Both the position numbers and the translations under genes were made by a program. A stretch of 64,000 bases of DNA, taken from Sinorhizobium kostiense (GTDB taxonomy: Bacteria; Pseudomonadota; Alphaproteobacteria; Rhizobiales; Rhizobiaceae). A model generated the notes under the pieces. It had not been told where the DNA came from. It ran no database searches and worked only from the letters and a program-made list of their open reading frames with translations. The stretch covers positions 1,116,001 to 1,180,000 of the forward strand of contig NZ_JAGILA010000001.1 of the NCBI RefSeq assembly GCF_017874595.1, written 5' to 3'. Positions 1 through 8,719 of this stretch are shown one piece after another; within the stretch, counting starts at the first letter, position 1, and each line of letters starts with the position of its first letter.

Positions 1-304
1 GGACGACGGCATCGACAGGCATCGCCTCGCGCAATTGCCCGAGGATCTCATCGCGCAGTGTCTCGTAGGTCCGGCGGTTGACGAGTCCGGCCGGGTCCGC
101 CCAGGCGGCCGTGCCCTCGATCAACCGCCAACCCTTTTCCGTCGCGACGCGCCGCCCCACGGTGATCGGCGCGGTACAGAGCGTGGGCGTCTTCGGATGT
201 TTGCCGGGCGGCGCATAGAGCGAAGCTTCAAAGGCGCGCCTGTCGATGCAGATAGGAGAAAAGGTATTCGTTTCAGTCGCCAGGGCTGCCGTGAAGATCC
301 GCAA
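1..304 (-). CDS. M81 (MlrC-like) family metallopeptidase, N-terminal part
   Basis: The reading frame is open from a TTG start at 304 to the window edge, so only the first ~100 residues are seen. They begin with the LRIFTAALATETNTFSP type N-terminus typical of MlrC (microcystinase C) proteins, zinc peptidases of family M81; the zinc ligands would lie beyond the edge. TTG 304 follows a GGGGAAGG ribosome site; an in-frame TTG at 328 overlaps the upstream stop and is an alternative. The gene follows the hypothetical gene at 325-813 and is probably cotranscribed with it. A second M81 gene lies at 4647-6080 on the other side of the RpiR regulator. Substrate unknown. Confidence 0.75.
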   Translation of the reverse strand, partial: MRIFTAALATETNTFSPICIDRRAFEASLYAPPGKHPKTPTLCTAPITVGRRVATEKGWRLIEGTAAWADPAGLVNRRTYETLRDEILGQLREAMPVDAVV

Positions 305-324
305 TGCCGTCGCCTTCCCCGCGC

Positions 325-813
325 TCAATTTCCCATGGGGTTCGGCAGATAGCCGGTGAAACCGCAGATTTTCCACCGACCCTCATGCTTCCGGCAATAA
401 TAGACCGTCTGCCACTTCATGACATCGATCTGGCCGTCCGCCTTCCTGAGGCTGCCATCGAACTTCTTGCGGGCGAGCGCGAGGTCACCGTTGATCTCGA
501 CGTCCTCCAGCGTCGTGGTGGCAAAGATCGCCGCGCGCGCATCCTCGGCAAAGGATTGGCCCGCGAAGTCGCGCGCCTGGCGCAGCCACTCGTCGCGGTA
601 GGCGGCAAGCGATGGAAAGCTGAGCCGCCACTGATCGGGATTTGCCTCACGTCTGCCATCTATGCCGATGAAGCCCTCCTCGATGAAATCCCCTGCAACG
701 GTTGCCCAGTCGGCGGCCAGGAAAGCGTCGATGTCACGCCTGACCAACATCTCCCAGATCGAATGCCGGTCGCCGTCGCCCGGTGGAAATGGATTCTGCA
801 GCGGATCGCGCAC
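325..813 (-). CDS. Hypothetical protein, NTF2/SnoaL-like fold
   Basis: A 162-residue cytoplasmic protein with no signal peptide. Its pattern (short N-terminal helices, then IEEGFIGIDGRR, a DVEINGDLALARKKFDG strand pair and a final QTVYYCRKHEGRWKICGFTGYLP segment) resembles SnoaL/NTF2-like proteins, small cone-shaped folds that bind ligands or act as minor isomerases. That assignment rests on pattern only. The start is GTG at 813, preceded by a G-rich site. The gene is transcribed divergently from the RpiR regulator and its stop overlaps a possible TTG start of the next M81 gene, which suggests one operon. Function not recognised. Confidence 0.7.
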   Translation of the reverse strand: MRDPLQNPFPPGDGDRHSIWEMLVRRDIDAFLAADWATVAGDFIEEGFIGIDGRREANPDQWRLSFPSLAAYRDEWLRQARDFAGQSFAEDARAAIFATTTLEDVEINGDLALARKKFDGSLRKADGQIDVMKWQTVYYCRKHEGRWKICGFTGYLPNPMGN

Positions 814-829
814 GTGTTTGCCCCCGTTC

Positions 830-843
830 TGAAATTCTTTTCA
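830..843. promoter_or_regulatory. Candidate RpiR operator 1 (TGAAA-N4-TTTCA)
   Basis: The sequence TGAAATTCTTTTCA has perfect 5-bp inverted arms and lies 17 bp upstream of the GTG start of the minus-strand gene at 813. It sits in the divergent gap shared with the RpiR regulator gene. The arms are short, so assignment to RpiR is inference from position and symmetry. Confidence 0.4.
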
Positions 844-901
844 TGGAACGCGCTTTTCTCTGGCCAAATTCCGCTTTATGTGGTGATTTGTCAACGAAAA
901 G

Positions 902-916
902 TGAAAATAATTTGCA
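902..916. promoter_or_regulatory. Candidate RpiR operator 2 (imperfect 15-bp palindrome)
   Basis: TGAAAATAATTTGCA is a near-perfect odd palindrome with one mismatched pair, 120 bp upstream of the RpiR start. Its outer TGaAAAT half resembles the site at 830-843. Two related palindromes in a 222-bp divergent gap fit a local regulator controlling both arms and itself. Confidence 0.4.
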
Positions 917-1035
917 TCGCAATGTCTTCGCGGGGAAGGAGGGGGGGCATTGATGCAAGGCGCATCCGCCCCATGCGCCTGCCTGCGGATGATAGCACGT
1001 CGTTGCGTGATGCTCTGAGGAGAGTGGCCGTTCAA

Positions 1036-1899
1036 ATGGACATATTCGCAACCTTGCTGCAGGAAAAGGAGCGGCTGTCCCAGTCGGAGAGCCGTATCGC
1101 CGATATCCTGCTCAACGATTTTGAATTCGCGGTCAACGCATCGATCATCGAACTCGCCGGCAAGGCGGATGTCTCGCCGCCGACGGTGACGCGCTTCTGC
1201 CGGCGGCTCGGCTGCGAGAGCTTTTCCGATTTCAAGGTGCAGCTTGCCCGCACCGCCTATGTCGGCATGCGTTACCTGAAGCCCGAACCGAAGAGCCAGG
1301 AGCCGGTCGACGTTGCACGGGACATCATCGACAAGGCGCAGAATGCTCTATTTCTGCTCCACCGGTCGCTCGACCTCGCCGCGATCGAGCAAGCGGCAGA
1401 CAGGCTTGCTGCGGCGGGAATGGTTTATGCCTTCGGCTCCGGCGGCAATTCCTCGATGATCGCCGGCGAGTTGCAGAACCGGCTCTTCCGGCTGGGACTG
1501 CGTATCACGTCCAGTTCAGACCACGGCATGCAGCTCATGCTGGCGGCAGCGGCGAAACAAGACGACGTCATCATCGGCTCTTCCTTTTCGGGGCGCAATG
1601 CGGAGCTCGTGCGTGCCCTCACGCTTGCCCGCGAGGCAAAGGTGCCGACGATCGCGCTGACCCAGAGCGGCAGTCCGGTGGCTGAGGCAGCCGATATCGC
1701 CGTTCCCGTCGATCTGCCGGAGGGCAACAACATCTATCGTCCGACATCCACGCGCATCGCCTATCTGGCGCTGGTCGACATCCTCGCCAGTCTCGTCGCT
1801 TACCGGGTTCAGCCGCAGGCGACCGCGACGCTTCGGCGCATAAAGCAGCAGCTGGTGGTGCACAGGGACGGCGACGATCGCCAGCTACTTGGGGACTGA
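1036..1899 (+). CDS. RpiR family transcriptional regulator (HTH + SIS)
   Basis: A 287-residue regulator. Residues ~1-80 form the RpiR helix-turn-helix (SQSESRIADILLNDF, then SPPTVTRFCRRLGCESFSDFK), and ~120-255 form a sugar-isomerase (SIS) domain with the phosphosugar loop FGSGGNSSMIAGELQNRLFR and SSFSGRNAELV. RpiR proteins sense phosphorylated sugars and usually repress nearby catabolic genes. The SIS effector with the downstream GH20 gene suggests an amino-sugar phosphate signal. ATG 1036 follows AGGAGAG at ~12 bp; an in-frame ATG at 973 lacks a good site. The stop is one base before the GTG of the SDR gene, so it heads an operon running to 6080. Confidence 0.88.
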   Translation: MDIFATLLQEKERLSQSESRIADILLNDFEFAVNASIIELAGKADVSPPTVTRFCRRLGCESFSDFKVQLARTAYVGMRYLKPEPKSQEPVDVARDIIDKAQNALFLLHRSLDLAAIEQAADRLAAAGMVYAFGSGGNSSMIAGELQNRLFRLGLRITSSSDHGMQLMLAAAAKQDDVIIGSSFSGRNAELVRALTLAREAKVPTIALTQSGSPVAEAADIAVPVDLPEGNNIYRPTSTRIAYLALVDILASLVAYRVQPQATATLRRIKQQLVVHRDGDDRQLLGD

Positions 1900-1900
1900 C

Positions 1901-2695
1901 GTGGCACAGGAAATCTCGTCACGAAACTCTGTCGCAATCATCACCGGAGCCGCCGGCGATATCGGCGGCGCCATAGCGAGGCGGTTGGGCGAGGACCACG
2001 AGGTGGTCCTGCTCGTCGACATCGACGGCGACGCCGCCGCCAGGGTCGCGCAGGATCTCGGCGGAGAGGATCGTTTCACCGGGGTTGCCTGCGACGTGAC
2101 CGATGCCGCGAGCGTGGAGGCGATGGCGGCGACGGCTGCCCAGCTTGGCGTGGTGCGCACGCTCGTCAACAATGCGGGCGGTGCGTGTGCCGCCAGCCTT
2201 CACGAGGCGACGCCGGAGACCTGGCGCCTCGATAGCGCCCTCAACCTCGAAGCCGCTTTCCTCTGCTTCCGGGCGGTCGAGGCGGCGCTGAAGGAAAGCC
2301 GTGGGGCTGTTATCAACATCGCCTCGGTCAACGGCATCGGTGTCTTCGGCCATCCGGCCTATAGCGCCGCCAAGGCCGGGCTCCTGCACCTCACACGCCT
2401 CATTGCCGTCGAATACGGCAAGTTCGGCATCCGCGCCAATGCGGTGGCGCCCGGCACCGTCCGCACGCAGGCCTGGGAAGCGCGCGCTGCAGCCAACCCG
2501 CAGGTCTTCGAGGAAGCAAAGCGCTGGTATCCGCTCAAGCGCATCGTCGACGCGGAAGACGTCGCCAATGCCGTTCATTTCCTGGCAAGTCCCAAAGCGA
2601 GCGCCATTACCGGCGTTTGCCTGCCGGTCGACTGCGGGCTAACCGCAGGCCAGTCCGAACTCGCCCGCACCTTTTCGCAATCCGGCCATTATTGA
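1901..2695 (+). CDS. Short-chain dehydrogenase/reductase (SDR)
   Basis: A 264-residue classical SDR: glycine-rich nucleotide loop TGAAGDIGGAI near the N-terminus, NNAGG, NIASVNG supplying the catalytic Ser, and YSAAK with Tyr154 and Lys158. The C-terminal GVCLPVDCGLTAG segment is typical. It should oxidise or reduce a sugar, polyol or hydroxy acid with NAD(P). An Asp at the end of strand 2 (LLVDIDG) favours NAD. GTG 1901 is chosen because GGGGA lies 5 bp before it; a TTG at 1889 inside the previous gene is less likely. It lies between RpiR and the hexosaminidase, so it probably acts on a released sugar; substrate not determined. Confidence 0.85.
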   Translation: MAQEISSRNSVAIITGAAGDIGGAIARRLGEDHEVVLLVDIDGDAAARVAQDLGGEDRFTGVACDVTDAASVEAMAATAAQLGVVRTLVNNAGGACAASLHEATPETWRLDSALNLEAAFLCFRAVEAALKESRGAVINIASVNGIGVFGHPAYSAAKAGLLHLTRLIAVEYGKFGIRANAVAPGTVRTQAWEARAAANPQVFEEAKRWYPLKRIVDAEDVANAVHFLASPKASAITGVCLPVDCGLTAGQSELARTFSQSGHY

Positions 2696-2717
2696 CCGAT
2701 CCTTTTGGAGAATGCCG

Positions 2718-4637
2718 ATGCAGCCTGTTGCCTATCGCCTGGAATCTGCCTGGCAGCCGGATGGCGGCCCGAACGGATGCTTCACCTTCACGCTTTTCAA
2801 TCTGTCTGAGGCACCGCTCAGAGAGTTTCGCCTCGTCTACACCTCGCTCACCCGCGTCATCGATGCGGATGCCTGCAAGAACGCGACGTTCCTGCGCCGC
2901 AACGCCAATTTCCATGAATTCGCTCCGCCCGAGGGCCTGACGCTTCAGCCCGGCGAAGGATGGAGTTTCACAGTCGGCGGACTGCATCGCCAGGCGAGAC
3001 ATTGCACCGACGGCGCAAAATCGGCCTACATCACGCTCTCGGACGGCCGCCACCTACCGGTGGCGATATCCGATCTTCTCCTCGAAGGAGAGACCAGTGA
3101 ACCGCCAGCCGTGCGCTTGCTGGCGGGCAGGCTCAATCTTCCCTTCGCCCTGCAGCCCTGGCCGGCAATGATCGACGCCCTGCCGGGCGAGGGCCTGCCG
3201 GTCGTGCTCTATCCGGCGGAACGTAGTCGCCCGGAGGATGTGCGGGCGGCTTCCGAAGTGCTTGCGCTGTTTCATCGGCTTTTTCCCGGGTCGCATGCAC
3301 CTTTCAGTCTCATGCCGTCAGGGCAGGGACGGCCGATCGTCTTCGCCAAAAACGGCGACCTCGAGCCGGAGGGTTACGAGCTTCATTTCTCCAGCGGGGA
3401 GATCCGGCTCGATTACGCGTCCTCGGCCGGCCGGCAATATGGGCTTACAACGCTGGCGCAGCTTCTCCACGGCGCCCGAACCGATTCCTCGAAATTCCGC
3501 TTTCTCGCCTCAGGGAGCATTTCCGATCGGCCCCGCTATGGCTGGCGCGGCTGCCATCTCGACGTGTCGCGGCAGTTCTATCCGACTGCCGACGTCATGC
3601 GTCTGATCGACGTACTTGCCTGGTTCAAGCTCAACATTTTCCATTGGCACCTGACGGACGACGAAGCCTGGCGGCTGGAAATCAAGGCCTATCCGACGCT
3701 GACGACGCTTGGCGTGTTGCGCGGTCCAGACGAGCCGCTTTTACCGCAGCTCGGCAATGGCGCCGAACCGGTCGGTGGCTTCTACAGCCAGGATGAGGTC
3801 AAGGCGATCGTCGCCCATGCGGCGGGGCTCCATGTCGAGGTGGTTCCCGAGATCGATATCCCGGGTCACAGCACTGCGGCACTCGTCGCCCTCCCGCAAC
3901 TTGCGGACGGGCAGGAAGCGCCGGAAAGCTATCATTCGGTGCAGGGTTACCCCAACAATGCGCTCAACCCCGCGGTCCCGCTGACCTATGAGTTCCTGGA
4001 AAAGGTCTTCGACGAGCTGGTCGAGCTGTTTCCGAGCCGATATGTTCATATCGGCGGCGACGAAGTGGCCGACGGATCGTGGCTCGCCTCCCCATTGGCA
4101 CGCAGACTGATGGAAGAGGAGGGCCTTTCCGGCACCTTCGCGCTGCAATCCTATCTGCTGAATAAGGTGAAGCAGATGCTGACGGCGCGCGGCCGCATGC
4201 TCGTCGGCTGGAACGAGGTCGCCCATGGCGGCGGCGTCGGTGCGGAGGGCACGCTCCTGATGGCTTGGGAAAATCCTAAGGTCGGGATCGAACTGGCGCG
4301 CGAGGGCTACGACGTCGTGATGACGCCGGGCCAGGCCTATTATCTCGACATGGCGCAGGCGGACGCCTGGCAGGAGCCAGGCGCGAGCTGGGCCGGAACG
4401 GCGACCCCGGCCCACACCTATGCCTATGAGGCGGAGGGCGAGTTTCCGGAAGAGCTGAAGAGCCGCCTGAAGGGCGTTCAGGCCTGTATCTGGTCCGAGC
4501 ATTTCCTGTCGCGTGACTACTTCAACCACCTCGTCTTCCCGCGTCTGCCCGCCATCGCCGAGGCGGCCTGGACACCCGCGGAGAAGAAGGACTGGTTGCG
4601 TTTCGCGGCAATCGCGCCCTTGAGCCCGATGCTCTGA
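2718..4637 (+). CDS. Beta-N-acetylhexosaminidase, GH20
   Basis: A 639-residue glycoside hydrolase family 20 enzyme. An N-terminal beta-rich region (~1-270) precedes the TIM-barrel that starts at YGWRGCHLDVSRQFYP and continues LNIFHWHLTDDEAWRLEIKAYP. The catalytic Asp-Glu pair in HIGGDE is Asp448-Glu449. GH20 enzymes remove terminal GlcNAc or GalNAc by substrate-assisted catalysis. No signal peptide is visible, so it probably acts on imported oligosaccharides in the cytoplasm. ATG 2718 is preferred over ATG 2712, which sits too close to TTGGAG at 2705-2710. It is 22 bp after the SDR stop and 9 bp before the M81 gene. No transporter for its substrate is in the window. Confidence 0.92.
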   Translation: MQPVAYRLESAWQPDGGPNGCFTFTLFNLSEAPLREFRLVYTSLTRVIDADACKNATFLRRNANFHEFAPPEGLTLQPGEGWSFTVGGLHRQARHCTDGAKSAYITLSDGRHLPVAISDLLLEGETSEPPAVRLLAGRLNLPFALQPWPAMIDALPGEGLPVVLYPAERSRPEDVRAASEVLALFHRLFPGSHAPFSLMPSGQGRPIVFAKNGDLEPEGYELHFSSGEIRLDYASSAGRQYGLTTLAQLLHGARTDSSKFRFLASGSISDRPRYGWRGCHLDVSRQFYPTADVMRLIDVLAWFKLNIFHWHLTDDEAWRLEIKAYPTLTTLGVLRGPDEPLLPQLGNGAEPVGGFYSQDEVKAIVAHAAGLHVEVVPEIDIPGHSTAALVALPQLADGQEAPESYHSVQGYPNNALNPAVPLTYEFLEKVFDELVELFPSRYVHIGGDEVADGSWLASPLARRLMEEEGLSGTFALQSYLLNKVKQMLTARGRMLVGWNEVAHGGGVGAEGTLLMAWENPKVGIELAREGYDVVMTPGQAYYLDMAQADAWQEPGASWAGTATPAHTYAYEAEGEFPEELKSRLKGVQACIWSEHFLSRDYFNHLVFPRLPAIAEAAWTPAEKKDWLRFAAIAPLSPML

Positions 4638-4646
4638 GGTGACCCC

Positions 4647-6080
4647 ATGCGGATCGCCGTCGGTGGAATCCATACCGAATGCAGTACCTATTCGCGGGTC
4701 CTCATGACGGCCGAGGATTTTCGCGTGCTGAGGGGAGATGAACTGCTACGGTCTGACTATTTCAGCTTTCTCTCTGCCGATGGCGTCGTGCATCTACCGC
4801 TGCTCCACGCTCGGGCGGTCCCGGGCGGGCCGGTATCGCGGCCGACCTATGACGTCTTCAAGGCGGAGTTTCTGGAAAGACTTGAGGCCGCCCTGCCCAT
4901 CGACGGCCTTTATCTGGCCATGCACGGTGCCATCAAGGTGGATGGCATGGACGATACGGAAGGGGACTGGATTTCCGCCGCTCGCGCCATCATCGGGCCG
5001 GATTGCCCGATTGCCATCAGCTACGACCTGCACGGAAATGTGAGCCAGCGGGTCATCGATAACATCGATATCTTCGCCGCCTATCGCACGGCGCCGCATA
5101 TCGACACCCGCGAGACAATGGTGCGTGCCTGGTCCATGCTCGTCGAGGCGTTACAAACCGGAAGGCGTCTCGGCGTCGCCTGGGCGCCCGTGCCGGTGCT
5201 CCTGCCCGGCGAGCGCACTTCGACGGAGGATGAGCCGGCGGCAGGACTTTATCGCTCACTGCCGGAAGTCGATCGGCGCCCCGGAATTCTCGATGCCAAC
5301 CTGATGGTCGGCTATGTCTGGGCGGACGAACCGCGGGTGACCGCCTGCGCCGTGGTGACCGGCTCGGACAAGGCCGCAGCCTCGAAAGCGGCCGAAGAAA
5401 TCGCCTCAAGCTATTGGGATGCGCGGGAAAACTTTCGCTTTGGACCGGTGACCGGCGCGCTGGACGCGATGCTCGACATCGCCGAACGGGCAGCGAGCCG
5501 GCCCGTCATCCTCGCCGATTCCGGAGACAACCCGACCGGCGGCGGTGTCGGCGACAGGGCCGACGTCTTGAAGGCGCTTCTTGCCCGCGGCTGGCGTGAT
5601 GCGCTCGTCGCAGGCATTGCCGATCGCCCAGCCACCGAAGCCTGTTTCGCGGCCGGTGAGGGCGCGAGGCTCCCTCTGCGGATCGGCGGTAGCCTCGATC
5701 CCTCGGGCGAAGTGGTGGAGGTCACGGCTGAAGTCGTGCGCCTTGACGATCCGGGGCCGGCCTTGGAACGGCAGGCCGTCATTCGCGTCGACCACATGTT
5801 GATCGTGCTTTCGGCGCGGCGCCGCCCCTATCACTGTCTGAAGGATTTCAGTCGTCTCGGACTCGATCCGACGGCGGTACGGCTACTCGTCGTCAAGTCC
5901 GGCTATCTTTCTCCGGAACTGGCCCCGATCGCCAATCCGAACCTGATGGCGCTGACCGACGGCGCCGTCAACCAGGACATCGAGAACCTTTCGAGCGAGC
6001 GTCGGCGACGCCCGATCTTCCCCTTCGACCGCGAGTTCGACTTCGTGCCGGAGGCTCGGGTCTCGGCGCGGTGGAACTAG
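4647..6080 (+). CDS. M81 (MlrC-like) family zinc metallopeptidase
   Basis: A complete 477-residue MlrC family protein. The N-terminus (RIAVGGIHTECSTYS), the MHGAIKVDGMDDTEGD block, and Asp127-x-His129 (SYDLHGN) plus His151 (APHIDTRET) match the zinc-binding set of microcystinase C, where the ligands have the same spacing (Asp167, His169, His191). The C-terminal half contains ADSGDNPTGGGVGD, also conserved. The family hydrolyses peptide bonds in unusual linear peptides, but most rhizobial members lack a known substrate. GAGGTG precedes the ATG. It ends the RpiR operon; pairing with a hexosaminidase suggests a glycopeptide or muropeptide-like substrate, which is inference. Confidence 0.85.
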   Translation: MRIAVGGIHTECSTYSRVLMTAEDFRVLRGDELLRSDYFSFLSADGVVHLPLLHARAVPGGPVSRPTYDVFKAEFLERLEAALPIDGLYLAMHGAIKVDGMDDTEGDWISAARAIIGPDCPIAISYDLHGNVSQRVIDNIDIFAAYRTAPHIDTRETMVRAWSMLVEALQTGRRLGVAWAPVPVLLPGERTSTEDEPAAGLYRSLPEVDRRPGILDANLMVGYVWADEPRVTACAVVTGSDKAAASKAAEEIASSYWDARENFRFGPVTGALDAMLDIAERAASRPVILADSGDNPTGGGVGDRADVLKALLARGWRDALVAGIADRPATEACFAAGEGARLPLRIGGSLDPSGEVVEVTAEVVRLDDPGPALERQAVIRVDHMLIVLSARRRPYHCLKDFSRLGLDPTAVRLLVVKSGYLSPELAPIANPNLMALTDGAVNQDIENLSSERRRRPIFPFDREFDFVPEARVSARWN

Positions 6081-6132
6081 TGGAATCAGAAACCAGAGGC
6101 AGTGGTAAATACGGCGCCCGGTGACCGACGCT

Positions 6133-6191
6133 CCCCCTCTGGCCGGTCCACCCTCAGCAGCTGCTGCGGAGGACGGGCAGGCCAGAAGGGG
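6133..6191. terminator. Inverted repeat in convergent gap, possible bidirectional terminator
   Basis: Arms CCCCCTCTGGCC (6133-6144) and GGCCAGAAGGGG (6180-6191) pair with one mismatch and enclose a second palindrome CAGCAGCTGCTG (6156-6167). It lies between the convergent stops of the M81 gene and hutU. No U-run follows on either strand, so it may be a rho-dependent end or a repeat remnant. Confidence 0.4.
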
Positions 6192-6226
6192 TGATGCGGC
6201 CACTTCCGATCCCAACTTCCGGCCGA

Positions 6227-7906
6227 TCAATTCCCGAGGATGCCCGGCAGGCGCAGACGCTGTTCCCTGGCGCAATCGAGAGCGATGTCATAGCCCGCAT
6301 CGGCGTGGCGCATGACGCCGGTGGCGGGATCGTTCCATAGTACCCGCTCGATGCGCCGGGCGGCGTCATCGGTGCCGTCGCAGCAGATCACCATGCCGGA
6401 GTGCTGGGAAAAGCCCATGCCGACGCCGCCGCCATGGTGCAGCGAGACCCAGGTGGCGCCCGAGGCGGTGTTGAGCAGCGCGTTCAGGAGCGGCCAATCG
6501 GAGACCGCATCCGAGCCGTCCTTCATCGCTTCCGTCTCGCGGTTCGGCGAGGCGACGGAGCCCGAATCGAGATGGTCGCGGCCGATGACGACAGGCGCCT
6601 TCAGTTCGCCGCTCCTGACCATCTCGTTGAAGGCGAGGCCGAGGCGATGGCGGTCGCCGAGCCCGACCCAGCAGATGCGTGCCGGCAGTCCCTGGAAGGC
6701 GATGCGCTCCCGCGCCATGTCCAGCCAGTTGTGCAGGTGCTCGTTGTCCGGCAAGAGCTCCTTGACCTTCTGGTCCGTCTTGAAGATATCCTCCGGGTCG
6801 CCGGAAAGGGCTGCCCAGCGGAAGGGGCCGATGCCCTTGCAGAAGAGCGGGCGAATATAGGCGGGCACGAAGCCGGGAAAGTCGAAGGCGCGTTCGAGCC
6901 CTTCGTCCTTTGCCACCTGGCGGATGTTGTTGCCATAGTCGAGCGTCGGAATGCCTGCATCCCAGAAGGCGAGCATGGCTTCGACATGATCGCGCATCGA
7001 GGCGCGCGCAGCCTTTTCGACTGCCTTCGGGTCGCTCTCGCGCCTGGCCTTCCATTCGGCGATCGTCCAGCCTTTCGGCAGATAACCGTTGATCGGATCG
7101 TGCGCCGAGGTCTGATCGGTGACGATATCGGGGCGGATGCCGCGCCGGACCATCTCGGGCAGGACTTCCGAGGCGTTGCCGAGCAGTCCAACCGACTTGG
7201 CTTCGCCGGTCTCGGTCCAGCGCTCGATCATCGCCATCGCCTCTTCGAGCGTCTCCGCCTTCTCGTCGAGATAGCGGGTACGCAGGCGGAAATCGATCGA
7301 GTCCGGATTGCATTCGACTGCAAGGCAGCAGGCGCCCGCCATCACGGCCGCGAGCGGCTGGGCGCCGCCCATGCCGCCGAGACCGCCGGTCAGAATCCAC
7401 TTGCCTTTGAGATTGCCGCCATAGTGCTGGCGACCGGCCTCGGCGAAGGTCTCGTAGGTGCCCTGCACGATGCCCTGCGTGCCGATATAGATCCAGGAGC
7501 CGGCCGTCATCTGGCCGTACATGGCGAGGCCCCGCTTGTCCAGTTCGTTGAAATGATCCCAGTTTGCCCAATGCGGCACGAGGTTGGAATTGGCGATCAA
7601 GACGCGCGGAGCGTCCTTGTGGGTGCGGAAGACGCCGACCGGCTTGCCGGACTGGACGAGCAGGGTCTCGTCGTCGTTCAAGTCCGTGAGCGTGGCGACG
7701 ATCCGGTCGAAATCCGCCCAGGTGCGGGCGGCACGGCCGATGCCGCCGTAAACGACGAGTTCGTGCGGATTCTCGGCGACCTCCGGGTCGAGATTGTTCA
7801 TCAGCATGCGCAGCGGCGCCTCCGTCAGCCAGCTCTTTGCGTTGAGCTCGGTTCCGCGCGGGCTGCGCACTTCGCGGATATTGTGGCGCGGATTGTTCAT
7901 GTTCAT
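6227..7906 (-). CDS. hutU: Urocanate hydratase
   Basis: A 559-residue urocanase, the usual family length. It converts urocanate to 4-imidazolone-5-propionate with a tightly bound NAD as electrophile, the second step of histidine degradation. Recognisable blocks are the N-terminal [20 protein letters not shown], the NAD loop [15 protein letters not shown], and the C-terminal [16 protein letters not shown]. Its ATG overlaps the hutG stop (ATGA) and is preceded by GGGAGTGAGG, so it is the last gene of hutIHGU. Cytoplasmic. No unusual features. Confidence 0.97.
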   Translation of the reverse strand: MNMNNPRHNIREVRSPRGTELNAKSWLTEAPLRMLMNNLDPEVAENPHELVVYGGIGRAARTWADFDRIVATLTDLNDDETLLVQSGKPVGVFRTHKDAPRVLIANSNLVPHWANWDHFNELDKRGLAMYGQMTAGSWIYIGTQGIVQGTYETFAEAGRQHYGGNLKGKWILTGGLGGMGGAQPLAAVMAGACCLAVECNPDSIDFRLRTRYLDEKAETLEEAMAMIERWTETGEAKSVGLLGNASEVLPEMVRRGIRPDIVTDQTSAHDPINGYLPKGWTIAEWKARRESDPKAVEKAARASMRDHVEAMLAFWDAGIPTLDYGNNIRQVAKDEGLERAFDFPGFVPAYIRPLFCKGIGPFRWAALSGDPEDIFKTDQKVKELLPDNEHLHNWLDMARERIAFQGLPARICWVGLGDRHRLGLAFNEMVRSGELKAPVVIGRDHLDSGSVASPNRETEAMKDGSDAVSDWPLLNALLNTASGATWVSLHHGGGVGMGFSQHSGMVICCDGTDDAARRIERVLWNDPATGVMRHADAGYDIALDCAREQRLRLPGILGN

Positions 7907-8718
7907 GCCTCACTCCCTGTCAGTTTGAGGTCGAATGCTTTTGTTTCAATGGCTTGCAGGATGTTGCTCAGATGGCTGCGAAGCCTTTCGGCCTTTGCGG
8001 CGTCCAAGGCGAAGGGCGGCGCTTCCGACGCGAGATAGGTGGACTGCGCAAGCTCCATCTGGATCGCGTGCACGCCGCTTTCCGGTCGGCCATAGTGGCG
8101 GGTGGTCCAGCCCCCTTTGAAGCGCCCATTCAGGACATGGCTGTAACCTTCTGCTTTTGCCGCAATTTCCAAGGTCGACTGCTCAATGGACTGGGAGCAG
8201 GTCCTGCCCATATCCGTGCCGATGTTGAAGTCCGGCAGTTTGCCGTCGAAGAGGAAAGGAATATGCGAGCGGATCGAATGGCAGTCATAGAGGACGGCGA
8301 CGCCATGGATCGCCTTGACGCGCACGATCTCGGCGGAAAGCGCCGCATGATAAGGCGCGTGGAAGTCGCGAAGCCTGGCGGCGATATCGGCTTCGGTCGG
8401 CCCTTCGTCCTCGTTCCAGATCGGCGCGCCGTCGAAATCGGTCTGCGGTATGAGGCCGGTCGTGTTCTGACCAGGATACAGGCTGACGCCTTCCGGATCG
8501 CGGTTGGCGTCGATCACATAGCGATGGAAGGTCGCGCGGACGGTCGTCGCATGCGGCAGCAGGCCTTCATAGAGTTCGTGGATGTGCCAATCGGTGTCGG
8601 CAAGCAGCCGGCCGTTGCCGTTCAGCCGCAGCCAGATCGGGGGCGGCACGTCCGTCCCCGTGTGCGGAAAGGCGAGGATGACCGGCGAGGTGCCTCGCCG
8701 GACTTCGAAAACGGCCAT
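7903..8718 (-). CDS. hutG: N-formylglutamate amidohydrolase
   Basis: A 271-residue protein of the N-formylglutamate amidohydrolase family (PF05013 type), not the arginase-like formimidoylglutamase. Evidence is [37 protein letters not shown], and the metal-site block [17 protein letters not shown]. It splits N-formylglutamate into formate and glutamate, the last step of the five-step Hut route, so a HutF deiminase is expected but is not in this window. ATG 8718 is one base after the hutH stop; upstream in-frame codons lie inside hutH and are unlikely starts. Confidence 0.92.
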   Translation of the reverse strand: MAVFEVRRGTSPVILAFPHTGTDVPPPIWLRLNGNGRLLADTDWHIHELYEGLLPHATTVRATFHRYVIDANRDPEGVSLYPGQNTTGLIPQTDFDGAPIWNEDEGPTEADIAARLRDFHAPYHAALSAEIVRVKAIHGVAVLYDCHSIRSHIPFLFDGKLPDFNIGTDMGRTCSQSIEQSTLEIAAKAEGYSHVLNGRFKGGWTTRHYGRPESGVHAIQMELAQSTYLASEAPPFALDAAKAERLRSHLSNILQAIETKAFDLKLTGSEA

Positions 8719-8719
8719 G

